A stretch of DNA of 64,000 nucleotides, taken from NCBI GenBank assembly GCA_031254105.1, contig JAIRVB010000049.1, forward strand, positions 48,706-112,705. Direction: 5' to 3'. This DNA comes from Chitinispirillales bacterium (GTDB taxonomy: Bacteria; Fibrobacterota; Chitinivibrionia; Chitinivibrionales; Chitinispirillaceae). Below the pieces are notes generated by a model. That model saw only the letters and a list, made by a program, of their open reading frames with translations. It did no database searches and was not told the origin of the DNA. The position numbers and the translations under genes are program-made. The stretch's first letter is position 1; each line of letters begins with the position of its first letter. Shown here one piece after another: positions 42,217 through 52,740 of this stretch.

Positions 42217-43567
42217 ATACTTTAAAGCAGCGGCTGCAGCGGTTGGTTTTTTTGCCATTCCGGCAGTCAGTTCCATTTTAACGCAGTCAGGCCCTTTGAC
42301 TCTTGAGCAGTGCATTGCTATGGCTCTTGAATCAAACGTCAGTATTGAAGTTGCGAATGAAAGAATCGCTGAAAAAACTTTGGCGGTTAAGGAAGCGTCC
42401 ACAGCTAATAAGCCGAAGCTCAGCGCGCAGGCGGTTTATACGAGGCTTGGTGAGGCGACTACAGTATCGGGAGTTGTCGGAGCTTCACCTATAATGAACG
42501 ATAACGGTTTTTATTCAGCAATTCCTTTTGAACTTGATCTTGGAAAAAACGTTTACAATGTAGGAGTTACCCTTACCCAGCCGATCTACACAGGCGGCAA
42601 AATCACCGCAGCTAAACAGATCGCCGGGTATGGACTCAGCGCGAGCGAATGGCAGCGCAAGGCAACAGTGCGTGAGGTAAAGCGCGACGTTACCAAAGCG
42701 TATTACAATATACTTGCCGCGCGTAAAAGTCTTGTAGCTCTTGACAGCGCAATATCTATGATGGAAGTTCTTACAAAAGACCTCAGTAACGCCGTAGAAG
42801 TTGGTATGCGCGGAGAGCACGAACTGCTTCAGGCGCAGGTTCAGCTTTTAAATCAGCGTCTCAGCCGTCAACAGGCCTCAAGCGGGGCGACGGCGGCTGC
42901 GGATTATCTTTCTACTCTTATCGGCCATCCTGTAAACTCCGATCTTGATCTTGTCAAAGAGATAGAACATCCTGAGACGCTTGACAGATCAGTACCTGAT
43001 TTAACAGCTTTGCAGGCTCGCGCGCGTGACGCTTCAGCAGACCTCAAGGCTCTTGAGGAGCAGGTAAGCATTATTGAGACCAGCGCTAAAATCGCGGGAG
43101 CCACCCGTATACCCACAGTAGCTCTTCAGGCGGGATACAGCGGTCAGGGTACATCGTTTGAAAAGGATTATTGGAACAACGGTTTCAACGCCTCCTTAAT
43201 CGCGCAGTGGGATTTTTATGACTGGGGCGCCGCGTCGCAGAAGAAAAGCCAGGCCCTCTCTCAAAAGCGTCAATTAGAACTTAGCATGGAAAACCTGCGC
43301 ACAATGATCGACATGCAGGTAAAAAACACGATGATCTCTCTTGAAGACGCTTTCGCGAGCATTGAGACAAGCCAGAAGAATATTGAGCAGTCAAAGCGTT
43401 CCTACGAAATATCTTATGACAGGTTTCAGGAGGGCGCGCTTTTGAGCAGCGAGCTTCTCACCGCACAGAACTCAATTTTACAGGCGGAAATATCGTATTA
43501 CGCGGCTTTAAGTAATTTTTATGCAAAATTAGCTGATATGGATTACCTTGTTAAACTCGACGATTGA
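42209..43567 (+). CDS. TolC-family outer-membrane efflux protein
   Basis: This 452-aa protein starts at GTG with GGGGGAGG upstream. A signal segment (AAAAAVGFFAIPAVSS) is followed by two OEP repeats, recognised by LTLEQCIAMALESNVSIEVA, NVGVTLTQPIYTGGKI and the late AEISYYAALSNFYAKLADMD. It forms the outer-membrane duct of the tripartite pump encoded with the next two genes. The order tetR, tolC, MFP, RND with gaps of about 20 bp indicates a single transcript. Confidence 0.92.
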   Translation: MLRYFKAAAAAVGFFAIPAVSSILTQSGPLTLEQCIAMALESNVSIEVANERIAEKTLAVKEASTANKPKLSAQAVYTRLGEATTVSGVVGASPIMNDNGFYSAIPFELDLGKNVYNVGVTLTQPIYTGGKITAAKQIAGYGLSASEWQRKATVREVKRDVTKAYYNILAARKSLVALDSAISMMEVLTKDLSNAVEVGMRGEHELLQAQVQLLNQRLSRQQASSGATAAADYLSTLIGHPVNSDLDLVKEIEHPETLDRSVPDLTALQARARDASADLKALEEQVSIIETSAKIAGATRIPTVALQAGYSGQGTSFEKDYWNNGFNASLIAQWDFYDWGAASQKKSQALSQKRQLELSMENLRTMIDMQVKNTMISLEDAFASIETSQKNIEQSKRSYEISYDRFQEGALLSSELLTAQNSILQAEISYYAALSNFYAKLADMDYLVKLDD

Positions 43568-43587
43568 TATAAGAAAGGAATCGTACC

Positions 43588-44679
43588 ATGATGTTGATGC
43601 AGAAGATTAACACGAAAAAGATGTGCCTTGTATGCGCCGCGGCCCTTACAGTTGTTATGGGCAGCGGGTGTTTGAAGAAAAAAGAGGAGCAGACTGCTGC
43701 GGAAGTGGAAAAAATAGTTTTGCCGACGAAAGCGGCTGTAGCTGTCAAGCGCGACATCACTCAGACCCTGAACTTTTCAGGTAACATGGATGCGTTCAGG
43801 CGCGCGGCGATGGCGCCTGCGCTTCAGGGCAGCCGTGTGCAGAAAATATATGTGGAAGAGGGCGCTTATGTACAGGAGGGGCAGCTTCTTGCCCGTATGG
43901 AAGACTACCAGCTTCAGCAATCCGCGGCGCAGCTTGCGCAGCTTGAGGCGGACTACAAGCGTATTGAGTCTCTGCACAGCCGCGGCAGCGCTACGGCTCA
44001 GCAGTTTGACCAGATAAAGGCCGGCTATAACGCCGCTAAGGCGGGGTTTGATCTTCTTAAAAAATCGGTTGAACTGCGCGCCCCGTTTGCGGGAACGATA
44101 ATAGGACGCCATGTCAACGAAGGAGAGCTTTACACAGGGGCTCCGGGCAGAGACGGTGTTTCAGGCATAGTATCTGTAGCGCAGCTTGGCAGAATTAAGA
44201 TCGAGGTCATGGTGCCTGAACAGGATTTTGTGCATCTGAGACCCGGGCAAACCGCTCATGTAAAGACCGAAGCTTATCCCGATACTGTTTTTGAGGGTAA
44301 GATATTTACAGTGAACCCAAGCCTCAACCAGATGAGCCGTACATCAAGAGTGGTTATTGAGATTACAAATAACAGGCAGCTCTTAAAGCCCGGTATGTTT
44401 GCGAAGGTAGAGATAGTTACCGGCAAACGCTCCAATGTGCTTGCTGTTCCGGCATCCGCTGTTATAATGCGCGACGGTGAGCCGCATGTTTTTACAGTAG
44501 AGAATAATACGGCTCCATACATTACAAAACCTGCGCTTGTCAAAATTAAAACCGGAATGGTAACTGACAAGGACGCGCAGATTTTGTCAGGAATAGAGGA
44601 AGGCGCGGTTGTGCTGACGGATAATAATGTCAGTCTCACTAACAACACCGATATCAGAGTCACCGCCGTAACGCGCTGA
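43588..44679 (+). CDS. RND efflux membrane-fusion (periplasmic adaptor) lipoprotein
   Basis: This 363-aa protein has a lipoprotein signal (LTVVMGSGC), a barrel-sandwich hybrid (VQKIYVEEGAYVQEGQLLAR), a short coiled coil (residues 105-150, SAAQLAQLEADYKRIESLHS), a lipoyl second half (RAPFAGTIIGRHVNEGELYT) and a C-terminal beta barrel. It links the inner-membrane pump to the TolC-like duct. The ATG at 43588 has AAAGGA 8-9 nt upstream. Confidence 0.93.
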   Translation: MMLMQKINTKKMCLVCAAALTVVMGSGCLKKKEEQTAAEVEKIVLPTKAAVAVKRDITQTLNFSGNMDAFRRAAMAPALQGSRVQKIYVEEGAYVQEGQLLARMEDYQLQQSAAQLAQLEADYKRIESLHSRGSATAQQFDQIKAGYNAAKAGFDLLKKSVELRAPFAGTIIGRHVNEGELYTGAPGRDGVSGIVSVAQLGRIKIEVMVPEQDFVHLRPGQTAHVKTEAYPDTVFEGKIFTVNPSLNQMSRTSRVVIEITNNRQLLKPGMFAKVEIVTGKRSNVLAVPASAVIMRDGEPHVFTVENNTAPYITKPALVKIKTGMVTDKDAQILSGIEEGAVVLTDNNVSLTNNTDIRVTAVTR

Positions 44680-44701
44680 CCTTTATAAGGAGGGAATGAA
44701 T

Positions 44702-47700
44702 ATGAACTTGGCAAAATTTTCGGTCGCGCGGCGTGTTACGGTAAGCATGCTGATGATGATCCTGATTCTCTTCGGTATCATGTCCTTTACAAATCTTGGA
44801 CTTGAGATGATGCCGGAGCTTGAGTATCCGATTATTACTGTATCAACAGCGTATCCGGGAGCGTCCGCGGAAGATGTTGAACAGCTTGTTACCCGGCCTA
44901 TAGAAAGCGTTGTGTCTTCCATTAAAGGGATTGAAAAACTGACCTCTACATCCTCCGAAGGGGTGTCGTCTGTCACAATCGAATTTAAGTGGGGGACAAA
45001 TCTTGACTTTGCCGGTCAGGACATACGGGAGGGTATAAGCCGTATAAAAAATTCGCTGCCTAAAGACATTTACGACCCGATGGTTATGAAGATGGATATG
45101 TCCATGATGCCGGTTGTGATGTACGGCGTTAGCGGCATGAACAGCCCTATGGAGCTTCAAAAATATTTTGAGGATGCCATCGTTCCCCGTATCGAACGTG
45201 TTGACGGTGTTGCAAGCATGGCTGTGCTTGGAGGGCCGGTACGGGAAATTAATGTATTCCTGAATAAGACGCGGCTTGACCAATACAAAATCGGGGTAGA
45301 CGCGGTAATGGGTGTTATAACCGCTTCCAACATGAACGTGTCGGGCGGCCATGTTACAGCCGGACATCAGGAGTATATGGTGCGCGTAATGGGAGAGTAC
45401 AAAAACCTCGATGAAATCGCGAACACCATAATTACAAACGTCAACGGTTCACCGATTCGTATCAGAGATGTCGCTCACGTTGAAGACACACACAAGGAGC
45501 GGCGCGGCTACATGCGTCTCAGCGGTAAAGACGGCGTTATGATGTATGTGACAAAGCAGAGCGGAGCGAATACTCTTAATGTGGTACAGGGTATCAGAAA
45601 AGCGTTTGAAGAGTTAAAACCGTATATGCCTGCGGATATTGAGTTTATGACGATTTTTGATCAGGGAGAGATGGTTGAAAATGTTACAGGCAACACAACG
45701 TCTACGGCTGTTACGGGAGCGCTTATCGCCATAGTCGTACTATGGCTCTTTTTAAGAAACTGGCGTCCCACAAGCATTATTATGCTTGCCATACCGATCT
45801 CAATTATCACGACATTTATCGGTCTCTACCTTTTTGGCTATACACTTAACGTTATTACGCTCGGAGGTTTCGCCCTTGTGGTGGGTATGCTTATTGACAA
45901 CGCGGTTGTTGTGATAGAAAACATCTACCGCCATCTTGAGGAAGGCACTCACAGAAATGACGCTTCTGTAAAGGGAGCTTCTGAAGTGGGGCTTGCGATT
46001 ACGGCCTCAACGCTTACCACAGTGGCTGTATTTGTGCCGCTTGCGCTTGCCGGAGGATTCGCCGGAAAAATTTCGCAGCCGCTCGCTATTACGATCTGTG
46101 TGGGGTTGTGCGCTTCGCTGCTTGTTGCGGTTACGATTATCCCCATGCTTGCGTCCGTCATATTTAAAAAGCGCAAACACAAAAATGCCGAAGCGGAAGC
46201 AAAAGGCGGCATGATATCTAGGACGGTTCAGAAAAACTATACAAAGGCGATAACCTGGGTTCTTAACCACCGCGCCATAACCATGATCGTAACGATTGTG
46301 CTGTTCGCTCTCACTATGGCCGGATTTGGAGTTGTCGGAGGGGAATTCATGGCGGATAGCGACAGCGGAATGGGCAGTATGACCATAAAGCTTCCTGTCG
46401 GAACAAATCATGAAGAAACTAACCGTCTTGTTTCTCAGATAGAGGAACGGCTCCTTGCAACGCCTGAAACAGAGGGTACCGCTGCTGTAGTGGGGCGCCT
46501 TAGCGAAGAGAGCGGCAGAAGCAGCAACGATGTTAATGAAGCGCAGATATATTTCAGGCTAAAGTCTTTAGACGTGCGCACAAGGTCGTTTAAGGAGGTT
46601 ACCGATGAGTGGCGGCGCGCGCTTCCAGAACTGCATGATGTGGTAATAGACGTGAGCGGTATGAGCATGGGCGGGACATCGTCAAACCCTATTGAACTCA
46701 AGTTCTTCGGTACCGATCTTGACGCTCTAAAAGCTTATGCCGACAGCGCCAAGGTGATTATGGAAAATATAGGGGGGCTTCATGATGTTCAGGTGTCAAT
46801 GAGAGAGGGTAAACCTGAACTTCGGATTTTTCCTGACCGCGACCGCGCTTCCATGATGGGATTTACAATGGCTGAGATCGGAACCGGACTCCGTTATTCC
46901 AACTACGGACAGATTGTAACGCAGTACAGGGAAGCGGGCGAAGAGTATGATATCAGAATAAGACTTGACGAAAGCGACAGAGCTACAAGAGATAACGTCA
47001 CCTCTATCCCTGTTGTTTCGAGAGCCGGTGTTGTAACGCAGGTCGGAAATCTGGGAGACATAAAATATGAACGCGGCCCTATCTCAATTTACCGGGAAAA
47101 CAGGGTGAGATGCGTTACCGTAAGCGCAAAGACTGAGGAACGCGATGTTCAGGGCGCTATGTATAAAGTTCAGGCTGAACTTAAGGATATGGAAGCCTCT
47201 ATGCCTCACGGTTACTTTATAGAGTACGGCGGCTCTTTTGAGCAGATGCAGGATACATTCAGAGACCTGCTTCTTGCTCTTGTAGTGGCTATTATTCTGA
47301 TTTACATGATTATGGCCGCTCAGTTTGAAAGTTTCACCCAGCCGTTTATCATTATGTTCACTGTACCGCTTGCGTTTATCGGTGTGGTTTTGGGACTTAT
47401 GGTAATGGGTCTGCCGCTCTCGGTACCCGCGTTTCTGGGGGTGATTATCTTAGTGGGTATAGTGCTTAACAATGGTATTGTTATGATAGACTATGTAAAC
47501 CAACTGCGCAAACAGGGTCTTCCAGTTAAGGAAGCGCTCATTCAAGGCGCAACCATAAGATTGCGGCCGATTCTCATAACATCTATTACGACCATTTTCG
47601 CCCTCATGCCGATGACTTTTTCAACCGGTCAGGGCGCGGAGCTTTACGGCCCGATGGGAACGGTAACGATGTTTGGCCTGACTACTTCCATGTTCCTTAC

Positions 47701-47809
47701 GCTGCTTGTACTGCCGGTTATCTACAGTATAGTTGACGGCGTAGCGTACAGGGTCACGGGCTTCTTTAAGAAAGCTGTCCTTGGGGAAGTACAAGAGGCA
47801 AGAAGGTAG
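44702..47809 (+). CDS. RND-family multidrug efflux pump (AcrB/HAE1 type)
   Basis: This 1035-aa proton-driven pump has 12 membrane helices in two repeats with large periplasmic loops. The proton-relay Asp lies in VVGMLIDNAVVVIENIYRH, and a second family block is GVVLGLMVMG...GIVLNNGIVMIDYVN. Porter-domain blocks such as AYPGASAEDVEQLVTRPIE are intact. The ATG at 44702 is chosen because AGGAGG lies 8 nt upstream, while the codon at 44696 is too close to it. Substrates cannot be predicted; drugs, bile salts or solvents are usual. Confidence 0.95.
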   Translation: MNLAKFSVARRVTVSMLMMILILFGIMSFTNLGLEMMPELEYPIITVSTAYPGASAEDVEQLVTRPIESVVSSIKGIEKLTSTSSEGVSSVTIEFKWGTNLDFAGQDIREGISRIKNSLPKDIYDPMVMKMDMSMMPVVMYGVSGMNSPMELQKYFEDAIVPRIERVDGVASMAVLGGPVREINVFLNKTRLDQYKIGVDAVMGVITASNMNVSGGHVTAGHQEYMVRVMGEYKNLDEIANTIITNVNGSPIRIRDVAHVEDTHKERRGYMRLSGKDGVMMYVTKQSGANTLNVVQGIRKAFEELKPYMPADIEFMTIFDQGEMVENVTGNTTSTAVTGALIAIVVLWLFLRNWRPTSIIMLAIPISIITTFIGLYLFGYTLNVITLGGFALVVGMLIDNAVVVIENIYRHLEEGTHRNDASVKGASEVGLAITASTLTTVAVFVPLALAGGFAGKISQPLAITICVGLCASLLVAVTIIPMLASVIFKKRKHKNAEAEAKGGMISRTVQKNYTKAITWVLNHRAITMIVTIVLFALTMAGFGVVGGEFMADSDSGMGSMTIKLPVGTNHEETNRLVSQIEERLLATPETEGTAAVVGRLSEESGRSSNDVNEAQIYFRLKSLDVRTRSFKEVTDEWRRALPELHDVVIDVSGMSMGGTSSNPIELKFFGTDLDALKAYADSAKVIMENIGGLHDVQVSMREGKPELRIFPDRDRASMMGFTMAEIGTGLRYSNYGQIVTQYREAGEEYDIRIRLDESDRATRDNVTSIPVVSRAGVVTQVGNLGDIKYERGPISIYRENRVRCVTVSAKTEERDVQGAMYKVQAELKDMEASMPHGYFIEYGGSFEQMQDTFRDLLLALVVAIILIYMIMAAQFESFTQPFIIMFTVPLAFIGVVLGLMVMGLPLSVPAFLGVIILVGIVLNNGIVMIDYVNQLRKQGLPVKEALIQGATIRLRPILITSITTIFALMPMTFSTGQGAELYGPMGTVTMFGLTTSMFLTLLVLPVIYSIVDGVAYRVTGFFKKAVLGEVQEARR

Positions 47810-47825
47810 AGTATATCAGTTGTAA

Positions 47826-47844
47826 GGGCGGCCAGCGGTCGCCC
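47826..47844. repeat. REP-like GGGCGGC palindrome
   Basis: GGGCGGCC-AGC-GGTCGCCC (one G-T pair) is preceded by TGTAA and followed by CGCATG. It lies 16 bp after the RND stop and may end the efflux transcript. The neighbouring unit at 47888-47907 has the same orientation. Confidence 0.7.
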
Positions 47845-47887
47845 GCATGTTTCGCATACATACCATGTGTGGATGTATCCGGTGTAA

Positions 47888-47907
47888 GGGCGGCAGCAGA
47901 GCCGCCC
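47888..47907. repeat. REP-like GGGCGGC palindrome
   Basis: GGGCGGC-AGCAGA-GCCGCCC is preceded by GTGTAA and followed by CGCATACC. It is 62 bp from the previous unit in the same direction. A decayed third unit (GTAGGGTTAGCCCT) lies near 47970. Confidence 0.7.
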
Positions 47908-48026
47908 GCATACCCCGCACACAAACCTGTACGGACACATGATACACAGACATCACAAAGATAAGCCCTGTAGGGTTAGCCCTCACGGCTGCACTCATAC
48001 AACAACGAGGATCAGGAGTACAAAAG

Positions 48027-48473
48027 ATGAAAAGCAAATCCATAGAACGCGGAATAAACATAGCCGTCAAAAATCCTGAAGCCGGGGTGAGCTGCCTTGC
48101 CCGCACATTCGCCCAATATTTTCAGGGCGGCCCCTGGGTAAACAGAGACCTCAAACTCCGGTTCTGCATCCTTTATCTGCGAAACCTGCTTGACCGGTCA
48201 GTAGAAAAGGAAATTGACAGCGGTTTACTTGAAAGGGTGATCAAAAAACCGATAATCTTTGGTATCCGCATTCTAAAGCGCAACCCCGAAGAAGGTCTCA
48301 AGATACTTATCGCGGTAGTAATGCGTGAACTGCGCTGCAAACAAAATTATTCTTACCTTGAACTTCACAGCTTTTATGAAGAGGTGATTGCGGTATTTTT
48401 CCCTGATGAAGTTGAAGAGGCTGCTAATAATCCGAAATTGGAGCCGTCAAATCAAAATATGGAATGTGCGTAA
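48027..48473 (+). CDS. Hypothetical helical protein, 148 aa
   Basis: I do not recognise this family. The protein is helical and positively charged (IERGINIAVKNPEAGVSCLA, then LLERVIKKPIIFGIRILKRN). The pattern of Asn-Pro-Glu turns (KNPEAG, RNPEEG) suggests two related helical repeats. It has an acidic C-terminus and no signal peptide or clear membrane helix. It lies between the efflux operon and dnaK, with GGATCAGGAG upstream as a fair ribosome-binding site. Confidence 0.55.
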   Translation: MKSKSIERGINIAVKNPEAGVSCLARTFAQYFQGGPWVNRDLKLRFCILYLRNLLDRSVEKEIDSGLLERVIKKPIIFGIRILKRNPEEGLKILIAVVMRELRCKQNYSYLELHSFYEEVIAVFFPDEVEEAANNPKLEPSNQNMECA

Positions 48474-51012
<2,539 letters not shown>

Positions 51013-51025
51013 GGGGGCGTTGGGG

Positions 51026-51048
51026 AGGGCAGCCGCGAGGGCTGCCCT
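51026..51048. repeat. REP-like palindrome, inverted orientation
   Basis: AGGGCAGCC-GCGAG-GGCTGCCCT is followed by TACAAGG. It reads as the reverse complement of the GTAAGGGCGGC units, placing this family member opposite to those after the RND gene. Confidence 0.65.
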
Positions 51049-51074
51049 TACAAGGATTTAGATGTATTTCCCGT

Positions 51075-51103
51075 ACGGGGCGGCTTGTGTGCGCCCCGTT
51101 TTT
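51075..51103 (+). terminator. Intrinsic terminator after dnaK
   Basis: ACGGGGCG and CGCCCCGT form an 8-bp GC-rich stem, followed by TTTTT at 51099-51103. It lies 62 bp after the dnaK stop. Confidence 0.8.
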
Positions 51104-51297
51104 CATACGCATATACCCACAAAAAGCCCAATCGAGCGTTTGTCTTTTATCGGCGTTAAGACGCACAGGTCAATATCGCTGTTTGGGGTCTCTTTCCCCC
51201 TTGCGTAAGAGCCAAAAAGAAAAATTTGCGATACGTTTCCGGTATCAACCAAAGTACGTACGATATTATCAAGCTCAGTTTTGATTTTCTCGTTCAT
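51103..51297 (-). pseudogene. Truncated second copy of the MNT nucleotidyltransferase antitoxin
   Basis: The 64-aa frame reads NIVRTLVDTGNVSQIFLFGS, then ARGKETPNSDIDLCVLTPI. It is close to the 7257-7586 protein over the first 55 residues, with the GSx10DxD site intact, and then breaks off at the dnaK terminator. The remaining half of the fold is missing. This shows an earlier duplication or movement of the MNT/HEPN cassette. No HEPN gene or 79-bp repeat is seen here. Confidence 0.75.
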
Positions 51298-51389
51298 CTG
51301 TTACTGCCTGTTTTTGGGGTCTCTATCAATAAGATAAAATAGAATTATGTCAAAAATCAAATATTAACGATAGATGGTACGCTGCGTTA

Positions 51390-51635
51390 TCAACACTGTC
51401 GCAAAGTTTCCCGATAATATTCATCAACGATAAATTCTACATTTTCCCCCCACATCAAGGTTTGGGGATTTTGCAGGGTGTGGTACGTTTTTGACTTAAG
51501 GAATTTGGGACACGCCGTGTCAAAAGAGGTGTTTTCCTTTTCGGCGATTATAGATGTGATCTTCTCTATTTTGAAAATTATATATGTTGTTAGATCATTG
51601 CCTTTGTAAACATATCTGTTTTTTATAGCTTCCAT
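51390..51635 (-). CDS. Small accessory protein of a DUF3791/DUF3990-type locus
   Basis: This 81-aa protein contains IIFKIEKITSIIAEKENTSF, then KSKTYHTLQNPQTLMWGENV and FIVDEYYRE. The pattern of helix, SKTY and a closing acidic helix recurs in small genes next to DUF3990 toxins in gut bacteria (recollection). Its start overlaps the end of a residual DUF3990-like frame. With the toxin gone it is probably non-functional or free-standing. Confidence 0.5.
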   Translation of the reverse strand: MEAIKNRYVYKGNDLTTYIIFKIEKITSIIAEKENTSFDTACPKFLKSKTYHTLQNPQTLMWGENVEFIVDEYYRETLRQC

Positions 51636-51715
51636 TCCGAAACCTCACGCAACGTTAAACTTGAAAACGCTTTTTCGGTGTGAAATGAAACCTGATCGTT
51701 TGGAGATATATAGTT
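51623..51715 (-). pseudogene. C-terminal fragment of a DUF3990-like (ADP-ribosyltransferase-fold) toxin
   Basis: Directly after the stop of the DUF3791-like gene, and in the same frame, 30 codons read YISPNDQVSFHTEKAFSSLT and end before a TAA at 51623. DUF3990 proteins commonly end with PNxQxSFHTExAL. The main body (about 120-150 residues) is missing, so an internal deletion joined the antitoxin-like gene to the toxin tail. Confidence 0.5.
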
Positions 51716-51931
51716 TTATTCCATTTTCCACTTTAACATATCTTCCGCAAAATAAATATTTTCGTCTAAACTTTGCGTATGCAACACATTATAGTTTTCG
51801 CGTATAGCGTCAATAACGCCATATTTTGACATCAACGCGAAAGCATCGGCAGTCGATATATTGTGCCGTCCGGCGTAGCCCTCAACTGCGGCTACCACCA
51901 TAAGGTTTTTGTCATGTTCGGTCTGATCCAT
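51716..51931 (-). CDS. DUF3791-like small protein
   Basis: This 71-aa protein has two or three helices, VVAAVEGYAGRHNISTADAF, then MSKYGVIDAIRENYNVLHTQ and EDMLKWK. This fits the DUF3791 family (YAxxxxxSxxDAFxLxxxxGxxDxIxExYxxLHTxS), usually placed just before a DUF3990 gene in what is thought to be a toxin-antitoxin unit. Here the downstream toxin is reduced to a 30-codon tail. Confidence 0.65.
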   Translation of the reverse strand: MDQTEHDKNLMVVAAVEGYAGRHNISTADAFALMSKYGVIDAIRENYNVLHTQSLDENIYFAEDMLKWKME

Positions 51932-52095
51932 AATTAAAAAATAACATTACGACGGAGGATGGAGGGAATATATTTCGATGTTAAAACAAAACTAAATAAG
52001 TTTGTGTACCGAACGAATTAAAAAAGAATTCCAGCATTAGCCTAAAAACGCTGACCAAAAAAGTTGCGGATAAACTTCGGTAGAATGTATTTTCA

Positions 52096-52654
52096 ATGTC
52101 TTTATATACTATGCTATTAGGAGATTCGGCGCTGAAGCGCGAACTCTTTTTGCGGAAATGTTGTGTGACAGATCAAAATTCAAAACGTGTTTTGTTAGTT
52201 GATGATGAGCCAGGGGTATTAAAAGTTCTGCGGGTGTTTCTTGAGCTTGCCGGCTACACTGTGTTCGAGGCGGCTACTGCAAGTTAGGCCCAGTCGGTTA
52301 TAAGGAGAAAAAACCGGATCTTGTTATCCTTGATGTAATACTGTGCGGGCAAGATAGGTTTGAAATATGTGAGAGGCTGAAAAGTAATCCCGAAACCAAA
52401 GACACAATCGTATTCCTGTTCAACGCTCTCAATCGGGAGCATGAGGAACGCGGCCGGACTGCGATGAGTACTTTGTTAAGCCGCTCCAACCGAAAGATAT
52501 TATGCGCAAGATAAATGAGCATCTTAAGATAGAAATGGATATGAATCACTTTTTAACCAACTCACGTTTTTTAAAGAGAGTATACGCAGGTTGTGAAGGA
52601 GCAGGCCCTCTGTTGCCCCATAACAACCTAACTAAAAAATCACTTTTTAATTAA
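52096..52654 (+). pseudogene. Response-regulator receiver pseudogene (several frameshifts)
   Basis: Three frames in succession rebuild a CheY-like receiver. The first, KRVLLVDDEPGVLKVLRVFL, ends at a stop at 52285-52287. The second, KPDLVILDVILCGQDRFEIC and SNPETKDTIVFLFNALNREH, keeps the phospho-acceptor Asp. The third, VKPLQPKDIMRKINEHLK, runs to a stop at 52654 through the first secD-leader repeat. At least two indels are required. The gene is dead. Confidence 0.8.
52572..52639. repeat. Leader repeat, copy A (68 bp, upstream of secD)
   Basis: It runs from TAAAGAGAGTAT to CTAACTAAAAAA and matches 52665-52732 at a 93-bp period. It contains GGTTGT...ACAACC arms around GAGCAGGCCCTCTGTTG, so the RNA can fold into a hairpin. 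It also lies in the last frame of the receiver pseudogene. Confidence 0.8.
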
Positions 52655-52664
52655 TGTACGCTTG

Positions 52665-52732
52665 TAAAGCGAGTGTATGCGGGTTGTGGAGGAGCAAGCC
52701 CTCTGTTGTCCCATGACAACCTAACTAAAAAA
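52665..52732. repeat. Leader repeat, copy B (68 bp, abutting the secD ribosome-binding site)
   Basis: It has the same fold as copy A (GGTTGT/ACAACC arms). It ends in CTAACTAAAAAA, immediately followed by GGAGC and the secD ATG at 52741. Differences from copy A largely preserve the arms. The position suggests a regulatory leader, but no known motif was recognised. Confidence 0.8.
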
Positions 52733-52740
52733 GGAGCAGT

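Noticed and set aside
52665..52740. PreQ1-I riboswitch before secD because of the A-rich tail after a hairpin
   Set aside because: Order and loop sequence do not fit (CUAACUAAAAAA rather than AAAAAACUAA after the stem), and two tandem copies with large loops argue against it.
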